Shown here: positions 17,961 to 29,002 of the stretch, one piece after another
How positions within the stretch are numbered: position 1 is the first letter of the stretch
Layout: every line of letters begins with the position of its first letter
From: Xanthomonas sp. 3793
GTDB taxonomy: Bacteria > Pseudomonadota > Gammaproteobacteria > Xanthomonadales > Xanthomonadaceae
Length of the DNA stretch: 64,000 nt
Direction: 5' to 3'
Assembly: GCF_024806835.1 (NCBI RefSeq)
Contig: NZ_JANTYU010000004.1
Location: 372,001 to 436,000, forward strand
The notes under the pieces: generated by a model
Seen by the model: only the letters and a program-made list of their open reading frames with translations
Database searches by the model: none
Told to the model about the DNA's origin: nothing
Position numbers and translations under genes: made by a program

Positions 17961-20024
17961 TTAGCTCTCATCAGCAGACGATAAGGGAGTCAATGTAACC
18001 CCTTTATATTCCAAGCTTCCAACTCCATTGGCGTATGTCCGAATTTCCACAATTTCGGCAGAACGCTCTAATGTGAAATCAAGGACGCGACTCTGATCAG
18101 CGCTTGCCTTGATCGGCATAATTGCAAGACGCGAAGTTGCGCTATTGCTCACAACGTCAACGACGCCCACTTCTACTCCATTAGCTGCATCCACCGTCCT
18201 TAAATGGAACTCGGCGCGGTAACGACCTTTGGGCAAGTGAATATAAGGTCCATACGCGATGAAGCCGACTTCACCCCTCATACTTATTACCGCCTTTTTC
18301 CCTTCATCCCAATGACCCTGGTTATACATTGCTCCGGGGGTGGCACGATAGGTGACCGGGCTCTTAAAATTACGACTCCAGTTTGGCAGCACTGCTGCGA
18401 CATTCTTTGAATATACGAATGCGGTTAAATTTCCAACTGGAATTTTCCTCTCTTTCTCACCCATCAATGTACGCATAACATCCCAATTCACCTTTTCCGA
18501 CTCTGCCTTATCCAGCAGGAGGAAACTGGGCCCGCTCCATGTTTCGGCTTCGTACCATCGATTTGACCCTAGATGACGCATGGGAATTGGCAGGCCGTCG
18601 ATAATGAGAATCTGACGAACTTTCGAATCACCTTCGCTAAGTACCGTATAGACTCCAGAGTTCCAATAGCTGGCGTAACCATACTTCAGCTGATTACTTC
18701 TCAGGCCCGCGACGATGTCTGCATGATCATTGGAACGAGCACGGATCGGCATAGCTTCCTTGTTTGGCCGAACCACACCATTGGAAATCAAAACAAGCAT
18801 CGTCGAAACTATGAATAAACCCTGTAACGGCCTCCCAATCCGCAACGGTGCCGTATATAAAATTACTACACCCAAAATCACAGACGGCGCGAGATATCTA
18901 GCCGAAGTAACCGGGTCATTCATGTCTGGAATCGTGGTCGCCACATAAAGAAAAAGGCATCCAAATGCCTGGACGACCGTAAAAAGCACGATGAATCTGA
19001 CAGAAGCCGAATCATCCCGCACCCTGTGATAGATCACTACGGGCACCAATATGATCAACGCAACACTACATAACAGCCTCAGGGCTTGGTACACGCCAGC
19101 CACTGAAACCACCTCTGCCCCAGTATCCGGGATACCGCCAAACATCCCCATCAACCCCTGGAAAGACTCAACCAAGTTATGAAATCCGCCGTCATAACTA
19201 AGCCACCGTGCCGAAGCCACCCCATTATTATTCTGGACATTCAAGATGACCCACCAGCTAAGTAGCGCACCACATACCGTACCGAGAATAATCGCAAGGT
19301 ACACAACAGCTGTTGCACGCACTCGCTGACGAAAGAGCGCCCCCCCCCAGGAAGATAATAGATGGCATGCGACGGAAAACGCTAGGGGCAGGGTATATGA
19401 AATAACGGCTCGCTGCGGATTATTCCAAGTTGCAAGCGTTACCAAACCCAGAAGAAGCAATCCATTTAAGGCCAGCGCATGACCTTCACTGCAAAGCGTT
19501 CGCCAAGTCAACAATATCAGCAGTCCGGCCAATAATAGCACCGCGCCATAGGCAACCTGCCCGAAAATATTCTCGGAGAAAGAAAGTGAAACACCGCCCA
19601 CTATGACGGCGATCGTAGCAATGCGCTGCCACTTGACCGTTGAAAGGAGCGCGGTCAGCTTCCACAAGGCAATCAATATTGCAAGCGAGAAGCACAGACC
19701 GGAAACAGCGTGAAGTACAAAGCCGTTCTTGAAAAAAAGAAGTAGCGGCAGTATCAGGACCTGACCAAAAACAATCATCAGGTCTCTATTGGCATAGTTC
19801 CACTCAGGAGGAAAAAAGCGGCCAGTTTCAAGCATTTCCTGCGCCAGGAGATTCTTGGTCGACGCGTCAGTGTGGAAAGTATTTTGATAACCGAAGAACA
19901 GGTAACCTATCAAAACTAATAAATTGAAGACCAAAAAGGCCGATGCAGCCCCAGTCAGCAGCCTTTGAGACTTCGGCCTCTGCACATATGCAGACATGCT
20001 CCGACAAAATTTCTCAATTTCCAT
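17961..20024 (-). CDS. Polytopic membrane protein, GT-C-like, with C-terminal beta-rich domain
   Basis: 687 residues. About ten membrane segments occupy residues 25-430. The first extracytoplasmic loop contains FHTDASTKNLLAQEML, where an acidic residue just after the first segment is the usual catalytic position of GT-C glycosyltransferases. The C-terminal 250 or so residues are soluble and probably periplasmic. The last 130, with GPYIHLPKGRYRAEFHLRT, look like a beta-sandwich, possibly carbohydrate-binding. I do not recognise a named family. With the GtrB-like enzyme and the small flippase it could be the GtrC-like transferase that moves a lipid-linked sugar onto O-antigen. It starts two bases after rmd ends. 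Base composition is notably more A/T-rich than the flanks. Confidence 0.7.
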   Translation of the reverse strand: MEIEKFCRSMSAYVQRPKSQRLLTGAASAFLVFNLLVLIGYLFFGYQNTFHTDASTKNLLAQEMLETGRFFPPEWNYANRDLMIVFGQVLILPLLLFFKNGFVLHAVSGLCFSLAILIALWKLTALLSTVKWQRIATIAVIVGGVSLSFSENIFGQVAYGAVLLLAGLLILLTWRTLCSEGHALALNGLLLLGLVTLATWNNPQRAVISYTLPLAFSVACHLLSSWGGALFRQRVRATAVVYLAIILGTVCGALLSWWVILNVQNNNGVASARWLSYDGGFHNLVESFQGLMGMFGGIPDTGAEVVSVAGVYQALRLLCSVALIILVPVVIYHRVRDDSASVRFIVLFTVVQAFGCLFLYVATTIPDMNDPVTSARYLAPSVILGVVILYTAPLRIGRPLQGLFIVSTMLVLISNGVVRPNKEAMPIRARSNDHADIVAGLRSNQLKYGYASYWNSGVYTVLSEGDSKVRQILIIDGLPIPMRHLGSNRWYEAETWSGPSFLLLDKAESEKVNWDVMRTLMGEKERKIPVGNLTAFVYSKNVAAVLPNWSRNFKSPVTYRATPGAMYNQGHWDEGKKAVISMRGEVGFIAYGPYIHLPKGRYRAEFHLRTVDAANGVEVGVVDVVSNSATSRLAIMPIKASADQSRVLDFTLERSAEIVEIRTYANGVGSLEYKGVTLTPLSSADES

Positions 20025-20025
20025 A

Positions 20026-21958
<1,933 letters not shown>

Positions 21959-22001
21959 TTACATACTCTCTTAAAGTAAAAACTCATTTTTTGGATATTA
22001 T

Positions 22002-25000
22002 TTAACTGGACCGAGACAGGAAGGAAGCGTCAACTCTCTGGGAGCACAATGCACGAATTATATTCGACAGCCGTCGCCCCAACCGCGAGTATCGATGCGC
22101 TTCGCGCCATTTCAGCGCTACCTGGTTGCTCTCGTCCAACAGCCTGGAATTCTCTACTATCGCTGCAAGCCCTGAAGCCAGGTGCGCCGGGTCCGTGCCT
22201 GGCAAGCGAACGACCGCGTCGCCAACATCGTCAAAGATGGCAATTGGTGTAACTGCGACTGGCCGGGTGGTCGCCAAACCGTAACGCACTGCGGCGCTCG
22301 ATGATTCCGCAGTGCCCTGATACGGGAATACAATCAGGTCAGTGTCATGTAACAATTCAAACGAAAGCGCTTCCGGCAGATAGTCCATGTGAAATTCCAC
22401 TCTTTCAGCCAGATCTAGACGGGAAACTAAGTCACGTAATTCCACGGCAAGCTTCTCAGATTCACCGACTGGATATATGGCATTAACCATTCTCAAACTT
22501 ACGTCGTGACCCCGCGCCACCAGCAATGCGACCGCCTCAATTAGCTGCGGCAGCCCCTTATGTGGAAGGCAGAATCCGTATGACCCCAAACGGAATCGAC
22601 GCCCGGTCGTTTTTTTTGTCCCGGCCGGCACGACGGGTAGATCAACGATTCCATGCGGGAAAATTGCAACATTATCCACAAGCCCAAGCACTTTAAGTCG
22701 ATTGAGATCACTTACCGAATGCACCAAGATTCTGTCACACAGACGTAACGCATCAACCAACATGGCTAACTTACGCTCTGGAACGTGCACAGGATCCTGT
22801 GTCGCATGCATCATGACTACAATGGCGCGTCCCGCTCGTTTCTGTGCTTGCAGGAGACGACTCAGCGCCTTGAACTCGAAGAAGCCGTACTGAAACTGAA
22901 TTACCACAACCTCGGCATTGACTGCGTGGAGTGAAGCCTCGAGTCCCAACAAGTCATCTGGGGCCGAGGAATCCCAGCAGCGGTGGACATTCATTGCATC
23001 GGGCTCAAGCTGATCAGTTGCATGAGGAGAAAGGATATGTACTCCGTAACCGAGATTGCCGATGAGATGCTCGGAGTAGCTTGCAATGCCGCACTTCGTT
23101 TTCCACGAGCTGACCCAAGCTGTCACTGGCGCGCTACGTCGAGGCGGGCTGGCGGCAATCTGGCGCACAAGGTTTTCGGTCCGCGCAGCGACGTTTTCCC
23201 ATTGGAACCGCTCTAAAAGCAACGCCTGAGCTTTTTTAACCTTAAACATTCGCTGTTCGTCAGGCAATCGGTGAAGCTCTCGCATGATCTCTGCAAGATG
23301 GTCGCGATCAGGCTCCGCCCACACTGAGTTGAACATCCCGAAATGGCTCTGCGCCCTTTCAAACGAGTAGTCCACTAGCCAAGCGGTTTGTTCGTTGCAA
23401 AAATCCAGCTGCCCCCCCCAACCAGTCGTAATCACCCCTAGACCCGACATCATGGCTTCCGCCATCGGCAGCCCGAATCCTTCCGCCCGACTTGGCGCAA
23501 CCAGGACATGCGATGTCTCATATAATCTTTTCAAGCGAGGCTCAGAAAGATCTTCTTCGATGATGCGAACATCGGGAAAATCCTCACGCGCTCCACGCGC
23601 CTCTTCTACCCAACGCCTAATTTCGTTATGCGGATTCGCGAAGGTTTTAATTACCAGCGTTACGTCATCACTGCTATTGAACGCATCACCGAATGCCTTT
23701 AGCAACACATCCGCACCCTTACGCGGGAAACACGAAGAGACATGCAGGAAACGAAATTTCTTGCCCTCGCACGGATATGATTTATCACTATGCACGCGCG
23801 TCCAATGATCGACCCCTGCTTCGCCCACAGAGATGGGGATGCTTACTCCGCTGTCGATCAGGATCTTTTCGACATGGTGCGACAGTGCGCTTATCCCTTG
23901 CAGTGCGTCGTTGAAGGCGTCGGCCCACTCCCAAGGGAACTCGGATTCTTCCCACGCGTAGTCGTGGAGCAGATTGAACCGCGAGCGCATGTCCGCAACG
24001 CGGGGCGGATACAACAACCTGCTGCTGACATCCGCCTCTGCCGGCGGCAAAGCAGGCTCGCGCGCGTGCAGTTGCGCGACATCCTGCCTGGAAGCGAGAA
24101 ACTGGGCATCCGCCGCGAAGTCGCCCGGCCCTTCGGTCGAATGTAGAGCGACGTCGTTACCACGCTCTCTCAGCGCCAATGCCAATTCACGATTGACCAG
24201 AGCCAAGCTGTAACTGCTGTCAAATGGCCCCTCGACACGCCACCGCAACCGGAGGGGAAGATCGCCGTGGTAGCGATGCGCTTGCAACGCAGTGACCTGA
24301 TTCTCTGCAATCGCTGCAGCGACATCGACCAGATCTTGCTGAGCCGGTGTTGCAGCGTCGCTGCCAAGCGCCGCGATCTCTTTAACCAACTCCGCCTCAC
24401 CACGCTCCACTGTCTGTACCGCAACTGGCCACAGCGGTGTGTGTACCAGCGCTTCGTGCCTGGACTCGAAGGCCTCCAACGCGCGGCGCGCACTGGCATC
24501 CCAAGAAAACTTGCCGGCTTGCACCGCGGCATGCTCACGGAGGCTCTGCGCAAAAGCTTCGTCAGACAAGACGCGCAACATGCTGCTCCTGATGGCTTGC
24601 ACATCGCATGGGTCGAACAACGCATCGCTGCGACCAATTACCTCGGGCACACTGGTCAAGGACGACCCTATGGTCGCGGTACCGCAGGCCATAGCCTCGA
24701 GCGCCGGCAACCCGAACCCTTCATAAAGCGAAGGAAACACGTATAGCTCGGCTGCCGCATACAGGAGCACCAGCTCCTTGTCAGAAACGTAACCGGCAAA
24801 CACGATGCGATCTTCGGAAAGTCCATAACGGCGCGCAAGCAGCTGTAGCCGCTCCTGTTCGAGCGGGGGAAGCTTGCCGGCTATCACCAATTGGCAGGCG
24901 CGGAGCTTTTCGGCAGGAAATCCGGCAAATGCCTCGACAAGCCGACCGGCGTTCTTACGGCTATCCATCGCGCCGCTGTACATTACATAGCGATCCTGGA

Positions 25001-25658
25001 TCCCGTGGCGCGATAGGAGCGCTGCCCGCTCTTCATTCGACAAGACGTGTGGACGAAATATTTCGGAGGCAGCGGACGAAATATTGACAACACGCTGCAC
25101 GTCCAGTCCCAGTGACTCGATTGCCTCGGCACGTGCGTGCTCGGAGATCGCGAGCAAAAGGTCGGCCCGCTTCAATGAGGCGATCTTGGAGCTGTACCAG
25201 TCTTTGACCCATTCGGCTGCAAGATACTCGGGATTGTGCAAAGGGATCAGATCGTAAAGCGTGGCAGCAGTCCTGACCCCAGACTGATGACCGATCGACG
25301 TCACCACCTGATCCTGAGCTCCTTCGATCATGCTCGATACATGCACCATATCCGGCAGCAGGTCGCGCAAAAATGCTTCACGCACACGTTCAGCAGCCTC
25401 TCGCCGCCAGGTATTGCAACCCTCCTGCCAATGGGTAGGGGCTGGGGTAGTGAAGGAGACTATCCGCGACTGCGGAAGCAGTCCGTCGAACACCTCGCGC
25501 AACTCGTCAATCCCAGGCATGTGCCCATTTACGGCAAGCCAGAACTCGTGACCCTTGCCGTTGCGCACCATGGCCTGAGCCAATGCGGCAGAGTACCGCC
25601 CAATTCCCCTAAAGCGACTCTCGCTCTGCACGCCCTGCATGTCGATGACGATACGCAT
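22002..25658 (-). CDS. Triple-domain GT4-family glycosyltransferase of the O-antigen island
   Basis: 1218 residues built of three GT-B-like units. Unit 1 (about 1-405) has VMYSGAMDSRKN, HDxIPL-like YDLIPLHNP and an intact E-x7-E motif at E313/E321 (EGFGLPALE). Unit 2 (about 460-835) has FLHVSSCFPRKGADVLLKAF and intact E726/E734 (EGFGLPMAE). Unit 3 (about 845-1218) has LGSYGFCLPHKGLPQLIEA, but the matching motif reads ESSSAAVRY, so the second Glu is Tyr at 1126. No membrane segments. It is probably the D-rhamnan (or mixed chain) polymerase, analogous to multi-domain WbdA-type enzymes. The ATG shares its A with the stop of the FkbM gene (TGATG). Confidence 0.88.
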   Translation of the reverse strand: MRIVIDMQGVQSESRFRGIGRYSAALAQAMVRNGKGHEFWLAVNGHMPGIDELREVFDGLLPQSRIVSFTTPAPTHWQEGCNTWRREAAERVREAFLRDLLPDMVHVSSMIEGAQDQVVTSIGHQSGVRTAATLYDLIPLHNPEYLAAEWVKDWYSSKIASLKRADLLLAISEHARAEAIESLGLDVQRVVNISSAASEIFRPHVLSNEERAALLSRHGIQDRYVMYSGAMDSRKNAGRLVEAFAGFPAEKLRACQLVIAGKLPPLEQERLQLLARRYGLSEDRIVFAGYVSDKELVLLYAAAELYVFPSLYEGFGLPALEAMACGTATIGSSLTSVPEVIGRSDALFDPCDVQAIRSSMLRVLSDEAFAQSLREHAAVQAGKFSWDASARRALEAFESRHEALVHTPLWPVAVQTVERGEAELVKEIAALGSDAATPAQQDLVDVAAAIAENQVTALQAHRYHGDLPLRLRWRVEGPFDSSYSLALVNRELALALRERGNDVALHSTEGPGDFAADAQFLASRQDVAQLHAREPALPPAEADVSSRLLYPPRVADMRSRFNLLHDYAWEESEFPWEWADAFNDALQGISALSHHVEKILIDSGVSIPISVGEAGVDHWTRVHSDKSYPCEGKKFRFLHVSSCFPRKGADVLLKAFGDAFNSSDDVTLVIKTFANPHNEIRRWVEEARGAREDFPDVRIIEEDLSEPRLKRLYETSHVLVAPSRAEGFGLPMAEAMMSGLGVITTGWGGQLDFCNEQTAWLVDYSFERAQSHFGMFNSVWAEPDRDHLAEIMRELHRLPDEQRMFKVKKAQALLLERFQWENVAARTENLVRQIAASPPRRSAPVTAWVSSWKTKCGIASYSEHLIGNLGYGVHILSPHATDQLEPDAMNVHRCWDSSAPDDLLGLEASLHAVNAEVVVIQFQYGFFEFKALSRLLQAQKRAGRAIVVMMHATQDPVHVPERKLAMLVDALRLCDRILVHSVSDLNRLKVLGLVDNVAIFPHGIVDLPVVPAGTKKTTGRRFRLGSYGFCLPHKGLPQLIEAVALLVARGHDVSLRMVNAIYPVGESEKLAVELRDLVSRLDLAERVEFHMDYLPEALSFELLHDTDLIVFPYQGTAESSSAAVRYGLATTRPVAVTPIAIFDDVGDAVVRLPGTDPAHLASGLAAIVENSRLLDESNQVALKWREAHRYSRLGRRLSNIIRALCSQRVDASFLSRSS

Positions 25659-26944
25659 CAGCGCTTCCTCTCCGCCATCGCCTGCTCAAGTTGGATAAGG
25701 ATCCGATTGGCACGGGGCGAGAGCTGCGCTCGCTTGAGGGCATTCGCAGGCAGACCGTCGACAGAAACCGCTGAGGGCCCCATCTCGACCGCAAGCCCGG
25801 CGCGAACGGCGAACCGCTTCAATCGCAACATCAGTGCAGGCTGCTTTCGCAGAACGGCCGCGAGCGGCTTTTTGATCGCGGGGCGGATCAGAGCGAAGCG
25901 TATCGCGCGCATAAGCAAGCGCCGCGTCCTGCGCTTAGATGCACTGACCAACAGCTGGGCGCTTTGGCGCAAACCAACACGCAAAGGCACAGTCAATCTC
26001 CAGCTCCGGCTGGACTTGATCAGGGAAATTTCAGACCGCATCTCTTCCGCCGTATGCCACCAGTAATGCGCCACTCGCTCGCTTTCGCGCAACGTGTCTC
26101 TCGTCTCGGCCAAGGCGATGCGCGATGAAGCTACCTCACGCTGAGCGAAAACCAATTGATCGTTGACGCTAGCGATTTTTTCACCGAGCTCGGTAATTCG
26201 GTCACGTGTGGCATCGAGTTCCAGCGCGAGCTTCCTGGCTTGCTCGCCGCGCTCCCAATCGGCGTACCTGACAAATAAATCGAAGCAATTGGGCGGCACC
26301 GCAAAGCGTTCGGAAAGATCGGCATGTTCCCGCGCAAGATAGAAACGGTTCAAACCGTCGAAATAGACTTCGTCATATCCCGCATCCAGCACGAGGTGGG
26401 ACCACTCGTGCGACACGTCGGTCTGGGTGTTTGGCATCGTTGATTCGATGACCACCACCCATGGCCTGATTTTCGAAAAATCCATCCCACGCAGCACCTC
26501 GCCTTCGGCACCCTCCACATCGATCTTTAGAAATTGAACCGTGCTCAGCGCAGCCTGCTCAATGACATCGGTCAAGGTCCGCATAGGCACGGCGGTTTCG
26601 GACACCCGCGCTCCTTGGGCGGCATAGTCTCGCGCCATGGCGGCGTCCATCGTGGACAGACCGCTGTCGAGCACCCGATAAAATGTCACTTCGCCTGAGC
26701 TTGCACCGACTACAACCGGAAGGTTGATGTCGTCGGGACGATCCACGGCCAACAGCGCATGCCACTCCTCCACGGGCTCAATGTTGATTCCGCGCCACCC
26801 CCGTTCATAAAACGCTCGCGTGACAGAGTCGTGGATTGGATGCTGGGCTCCTACATCGACATAGACTCCGCTCTCCACCCCGGAAAAAGCACGGTGGAGA
26901 ATAACGTCTTCAAAGTTCTGCGCGTAGCTGATAAACGTTGACAT
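25658..26944 (-). CDS. FkbM-family methyltransferase with coiled coil; possible O-chain capping enzyme
   Basis: 428 residues from the ATG at 26944, which overlaps the wzt stop (TGATG). Residues about 25-170 are the FkbM methyltransferase core: VYVDVGAQHPIHDS, GINIEPVEEWH and FLKIDVEGAEGEVLRGMDF. Residues about 231-307 are charged and heptad-like and should form a coiled coil. A motif RSWRLTVPLRVG follows at about 314-325; this SxSWRxTxPLR element recurs at coiled-coil ends in O-antigen locus proteins. The basic C-terminus may bind the membrane. The layout recalls WbdD, where a methyltransferase and coiled coil cap and measure O-chains; WbdD's kinase is absent. Capping is inference. Confidence 0.85.
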   Translation of the reverse strand: MSTFISYAQNFEDVILHRAFSGVESGVYVDVGAQHPIHDSVTRAFYERGWRGINIEPVEEWHALLAVDRPDDINLPVVVGASSGEVTFYRVLDSGLSTMDAAMARDYAAQGARVSETAVPMRTLTDVIEQAALSTVQFLKIDVEGAEGEVLRGMDFSKIRPWVVVIESTMPNTQTDVSHEWSHLVLDAGYDEVYFDGLNRFYLAREHADLSERFAVPPNCFDLFVRYADWERGEQARKLALELDATRDRITELGEKIASVNDQLVFAQREVASSRIALAETRDTLRESERVAHYWWHTAEEMRSEISLIKSSRSWRLTVPLRVGLRQSAQLLVSASKRRTRRLLMRAIRFALIRPAIKKPLAAVLRKQPALMLRLKRFAVRAGLAVEMGPSAVSVDGLPANALKRAQLSPRANRILIQLEQAMAERKR

Positions 26945-28164
26945 CAGCGCAGCACCTCGATTACGGGAGGAATCCAAGCAACACCGACAAAGTTTGGGCT
27001 ATTTGCATTGATTACCGAAAATGTCAACGCCAGTTCCCGCCATTCGTAGTTGTTGACCAAATGGGTTTCGGTGCTGACCAAGGCAGTGGCGACAGAATAG
27101 CTGCCAGGACCCAACGCAGCGCTGAAACGAACCTCGTACTCGACGAGCTCCCCTGCGCGCAGTTGCCCAAGTGGCTGTTCCGTATAGTGCGTGTTCGTAC
27201 CGAAAACCGCTTGCCCCAGACGATCCTTTATCATGTATCCGAGCACAAGACGCTCAATGTCCGCATGCACTCTGACGCCTACGCGCAGCGATACCTGCTG
27301 TCCAACCTCGACGACCTCCACAGGCATTCCGGCTTCGTTGAAAAGCGCGATCGAATCGACCGTCGCCTCGCGCGAGCCCGACACCACTTGCTCTCGCCCG
27401 GACGCATGCTTATTCACTACCAGCGAGGCATTCTCCCGTTCGGCAATCAGGGCGTTGTAGTAATCCATGACGTCGTCCGGCGCTGCATCCAATAGCACTT
27501 TTCCAGAATCGAGCAGAATGGCGCGGTCACAAATCGCCTGAATCGCCGAGCTATCATGGGAGACCAGCAGCAACGTGGTGCCGAGGTCACGGAACTCGCG
27601 AATCCGCTTGAACGACTTGTGCTGGAAGTAAGAATCGCCTACCGAAAGCGCCTCATCCACAATGAGTATGTCTGGTCGGAACGCCGTTGCGACGCTGAAA
27701 GACACCCGCATTTGCATACCGCTAGAGTAAGTGCGCATCGGCTGATCGAAATATTCGCCAACCTCGGCAAATTCTTCGATCGCAGGCATGGCAGCTTCGA
27801 TTTCAGCATGACCATAGCCCATCAACCCTGCAGAGTGATAAGCATTTTCCCGGCCTGTCAGGTCAGCATTGAACCCCATCCCCAGTTCCAGAATTGCCGC
27901 AATCTTGCCGGTACAGACAACTGAACCTTCGGTTGGCCTAGTTGTTCCGGTAATCAACTTGAGCAACGTGCTCTTTCCTGCACCGTTATGACCGACGATG
28001 CCAACGGTCTCGCCGGAAGCAATCGAAAAACTCACACCGCGCAATACCCAATGCTCCTCCGCTGGTCGCGTCGGCACACCTAACCACGACGCGACACGCG
28101 CCCACTCGCTACCCCACCGTCGATATGCCTTTCCAATGCCATCTACGGTCAACATGCCACTCAT
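26944..28164 (-). CDS. wzt: O-antigen ABC transporter ATP-binding protein Wzt
   Basis: 406 residues. The ATPase domain (about 1-235) has Walker A GIVGHNGAGKST at about 55-66, the signature YSSGMQMRVSF and Walker B ILIVDEALSVGD. An extra C-terminal domain (about 255-406) matches the length of Wzt_C, the beta-sandwich that recognises the non-reducing end of a modified O-chain in E. coli O9a-type systems. Its presence implies that a chemical cap on the polymer is read before export. It overlaps wzm by four bases and the FkbM gene by one. Confidence 0.95.
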   Translation of the reverse strand: MSGMLTVDGIGKAYRRWGSEWARVASWLGVPTRPAEEHWVLRGVSFSIASGETVGIVGHNGAGKSTLLKLITGTTRPTEGSVVCTGKIAAILELGMGFNADLTGRENAYHSAGLMGYGHAEIEAAMPAIEEFAEVGEYFDQPMRTYSSGMQMRVSFSVATAFRPDILIVDEALSVGDSYFQHKSFKRIREFRDLGTTLLLVSHDSSAIQAICDRAILLDSGKVLLDAAPDDVMDYYNALIAERENASLVVNKHASGREQVVSGSREATVDSIALFNEAGMPVEVVEVGQQVSLRVGVRVHADIERLVLGYMIKDRLGQAVFGTNTHYTEQPLGQLRAGELVEYEVRFSAALGPGSYSVATALVSTETHLVNNYEWRELALTFSVINANSPNFVGVAWIPPVIEVLR

Positions 28165-28955
28165 AAGACATCCACCATTTCAGGACTTGCCTTTCTAAAC
28201 ATTAGTAAAGCAAAACTCATCAAGAGCAGGGCGGCAATCACCAACCACCCTAAACCCGCCCACTCTGGCGGCTTACCAAATACCAGAACATTCTGGTAGC
28301 TCGTGATCAGTGGATAAAGCGGGTTCAACTTAAAGAAGTGCTGCACCGAAGGCGGCAGGATGTTTACGTTGTAGACCACAGGAGTAAGCCAGAAAAGCGC
28401 TTGCAACACTACTGGAACAACTTGCCCCACATCACGCATAAAGACGTTCAATATTCCCAGAACCATGCCAATACCTAGACCCAAGCAAAGGGTTATTAGC
28501 ATCAGCACAGGCAGCCATAGGGCCTGAATATCGGGTACATGCCCCAGCACGGCAAATACGCCAAATATCGCAACACCCAGGAGTGCATTATTTACAAGCA
28601 CACTCCCTCCTGCGATGAAGGGCAGACAGATTCTCGGAAATGCCATTTTCTTCATCAGGTTACCGCTTTCAATGAAGAGGTTGAGGCATTTTCCAAGTAT
28701 CTCGGCGAACAACGTCCAGCCAAGCGTGCCCGCCATCAAGTAGAGAGCGTAGGCATATTTGTTATCGATGCCGGGCAGCTTCGCCGCCAGCACCTCCGAC
28801 AGGATCAGCGCAAAGATCAACACCTGCGCCAGAGGATGGATAATCATCCATAGCCCGCCGAGCTTGCTGCGAATGAAGCGCAACCGCAATTCGTTGCCGA
28901 TCGAGGAGAATACGAAGAAGCGGTAGCGCCAGAGCGCCAGAAGCATGTTTTTCAC
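28161..28955 (-). CDS. wzm: O-antigen ABC transporter permease Wzm
   Basis: 264 residues with six hydrophobic segments and an amphipathic N-terminus (MKNMLLALWRYRFFVFSSIG), as in ABC-2 polysaccharide exporters. Characteristic stretches are RFIRSKLGGLWMIIHPLAQVL and GLGIGMVLGILNVFMRDVG. With Wzt it exports the undecaprenyl-PP-linked O-chain to the periplasm. It is the first island gene after metB on the minus strand, 47 bases from the metB stop, so it may be read from its own promoter or from metB. Confidence 0.95.
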   Translation of the reverse strand: MKNMLLALWRYRFFVFSSIGNELRLRFIRSKLGGLWMIIHPLAQVLIFALILSEVLAAKLPGIDNKYAYALYLMAGTLGWTLFAEILGKCLNLFIESGNLMKKMAFPRICLPFIAGGSVLVNNALLGVAIFGVFAVLGHVPDIQALWLPVLMLITLCLGLGIGMVLGILNVFMRDVGQVVPVVLQALFWLTPVVYNVNILPPSVQHFFKLNPLYPLITSYQNVLVFGKPPEWAGLGWLVIAALLLMSFALLMFRKASPEMVDVL

Positions 28956-29002
28956 TTGGATGTCCGTTCGTTACAGATGAGGCAAGCGGTGTCTGCGCGC
29001 GG

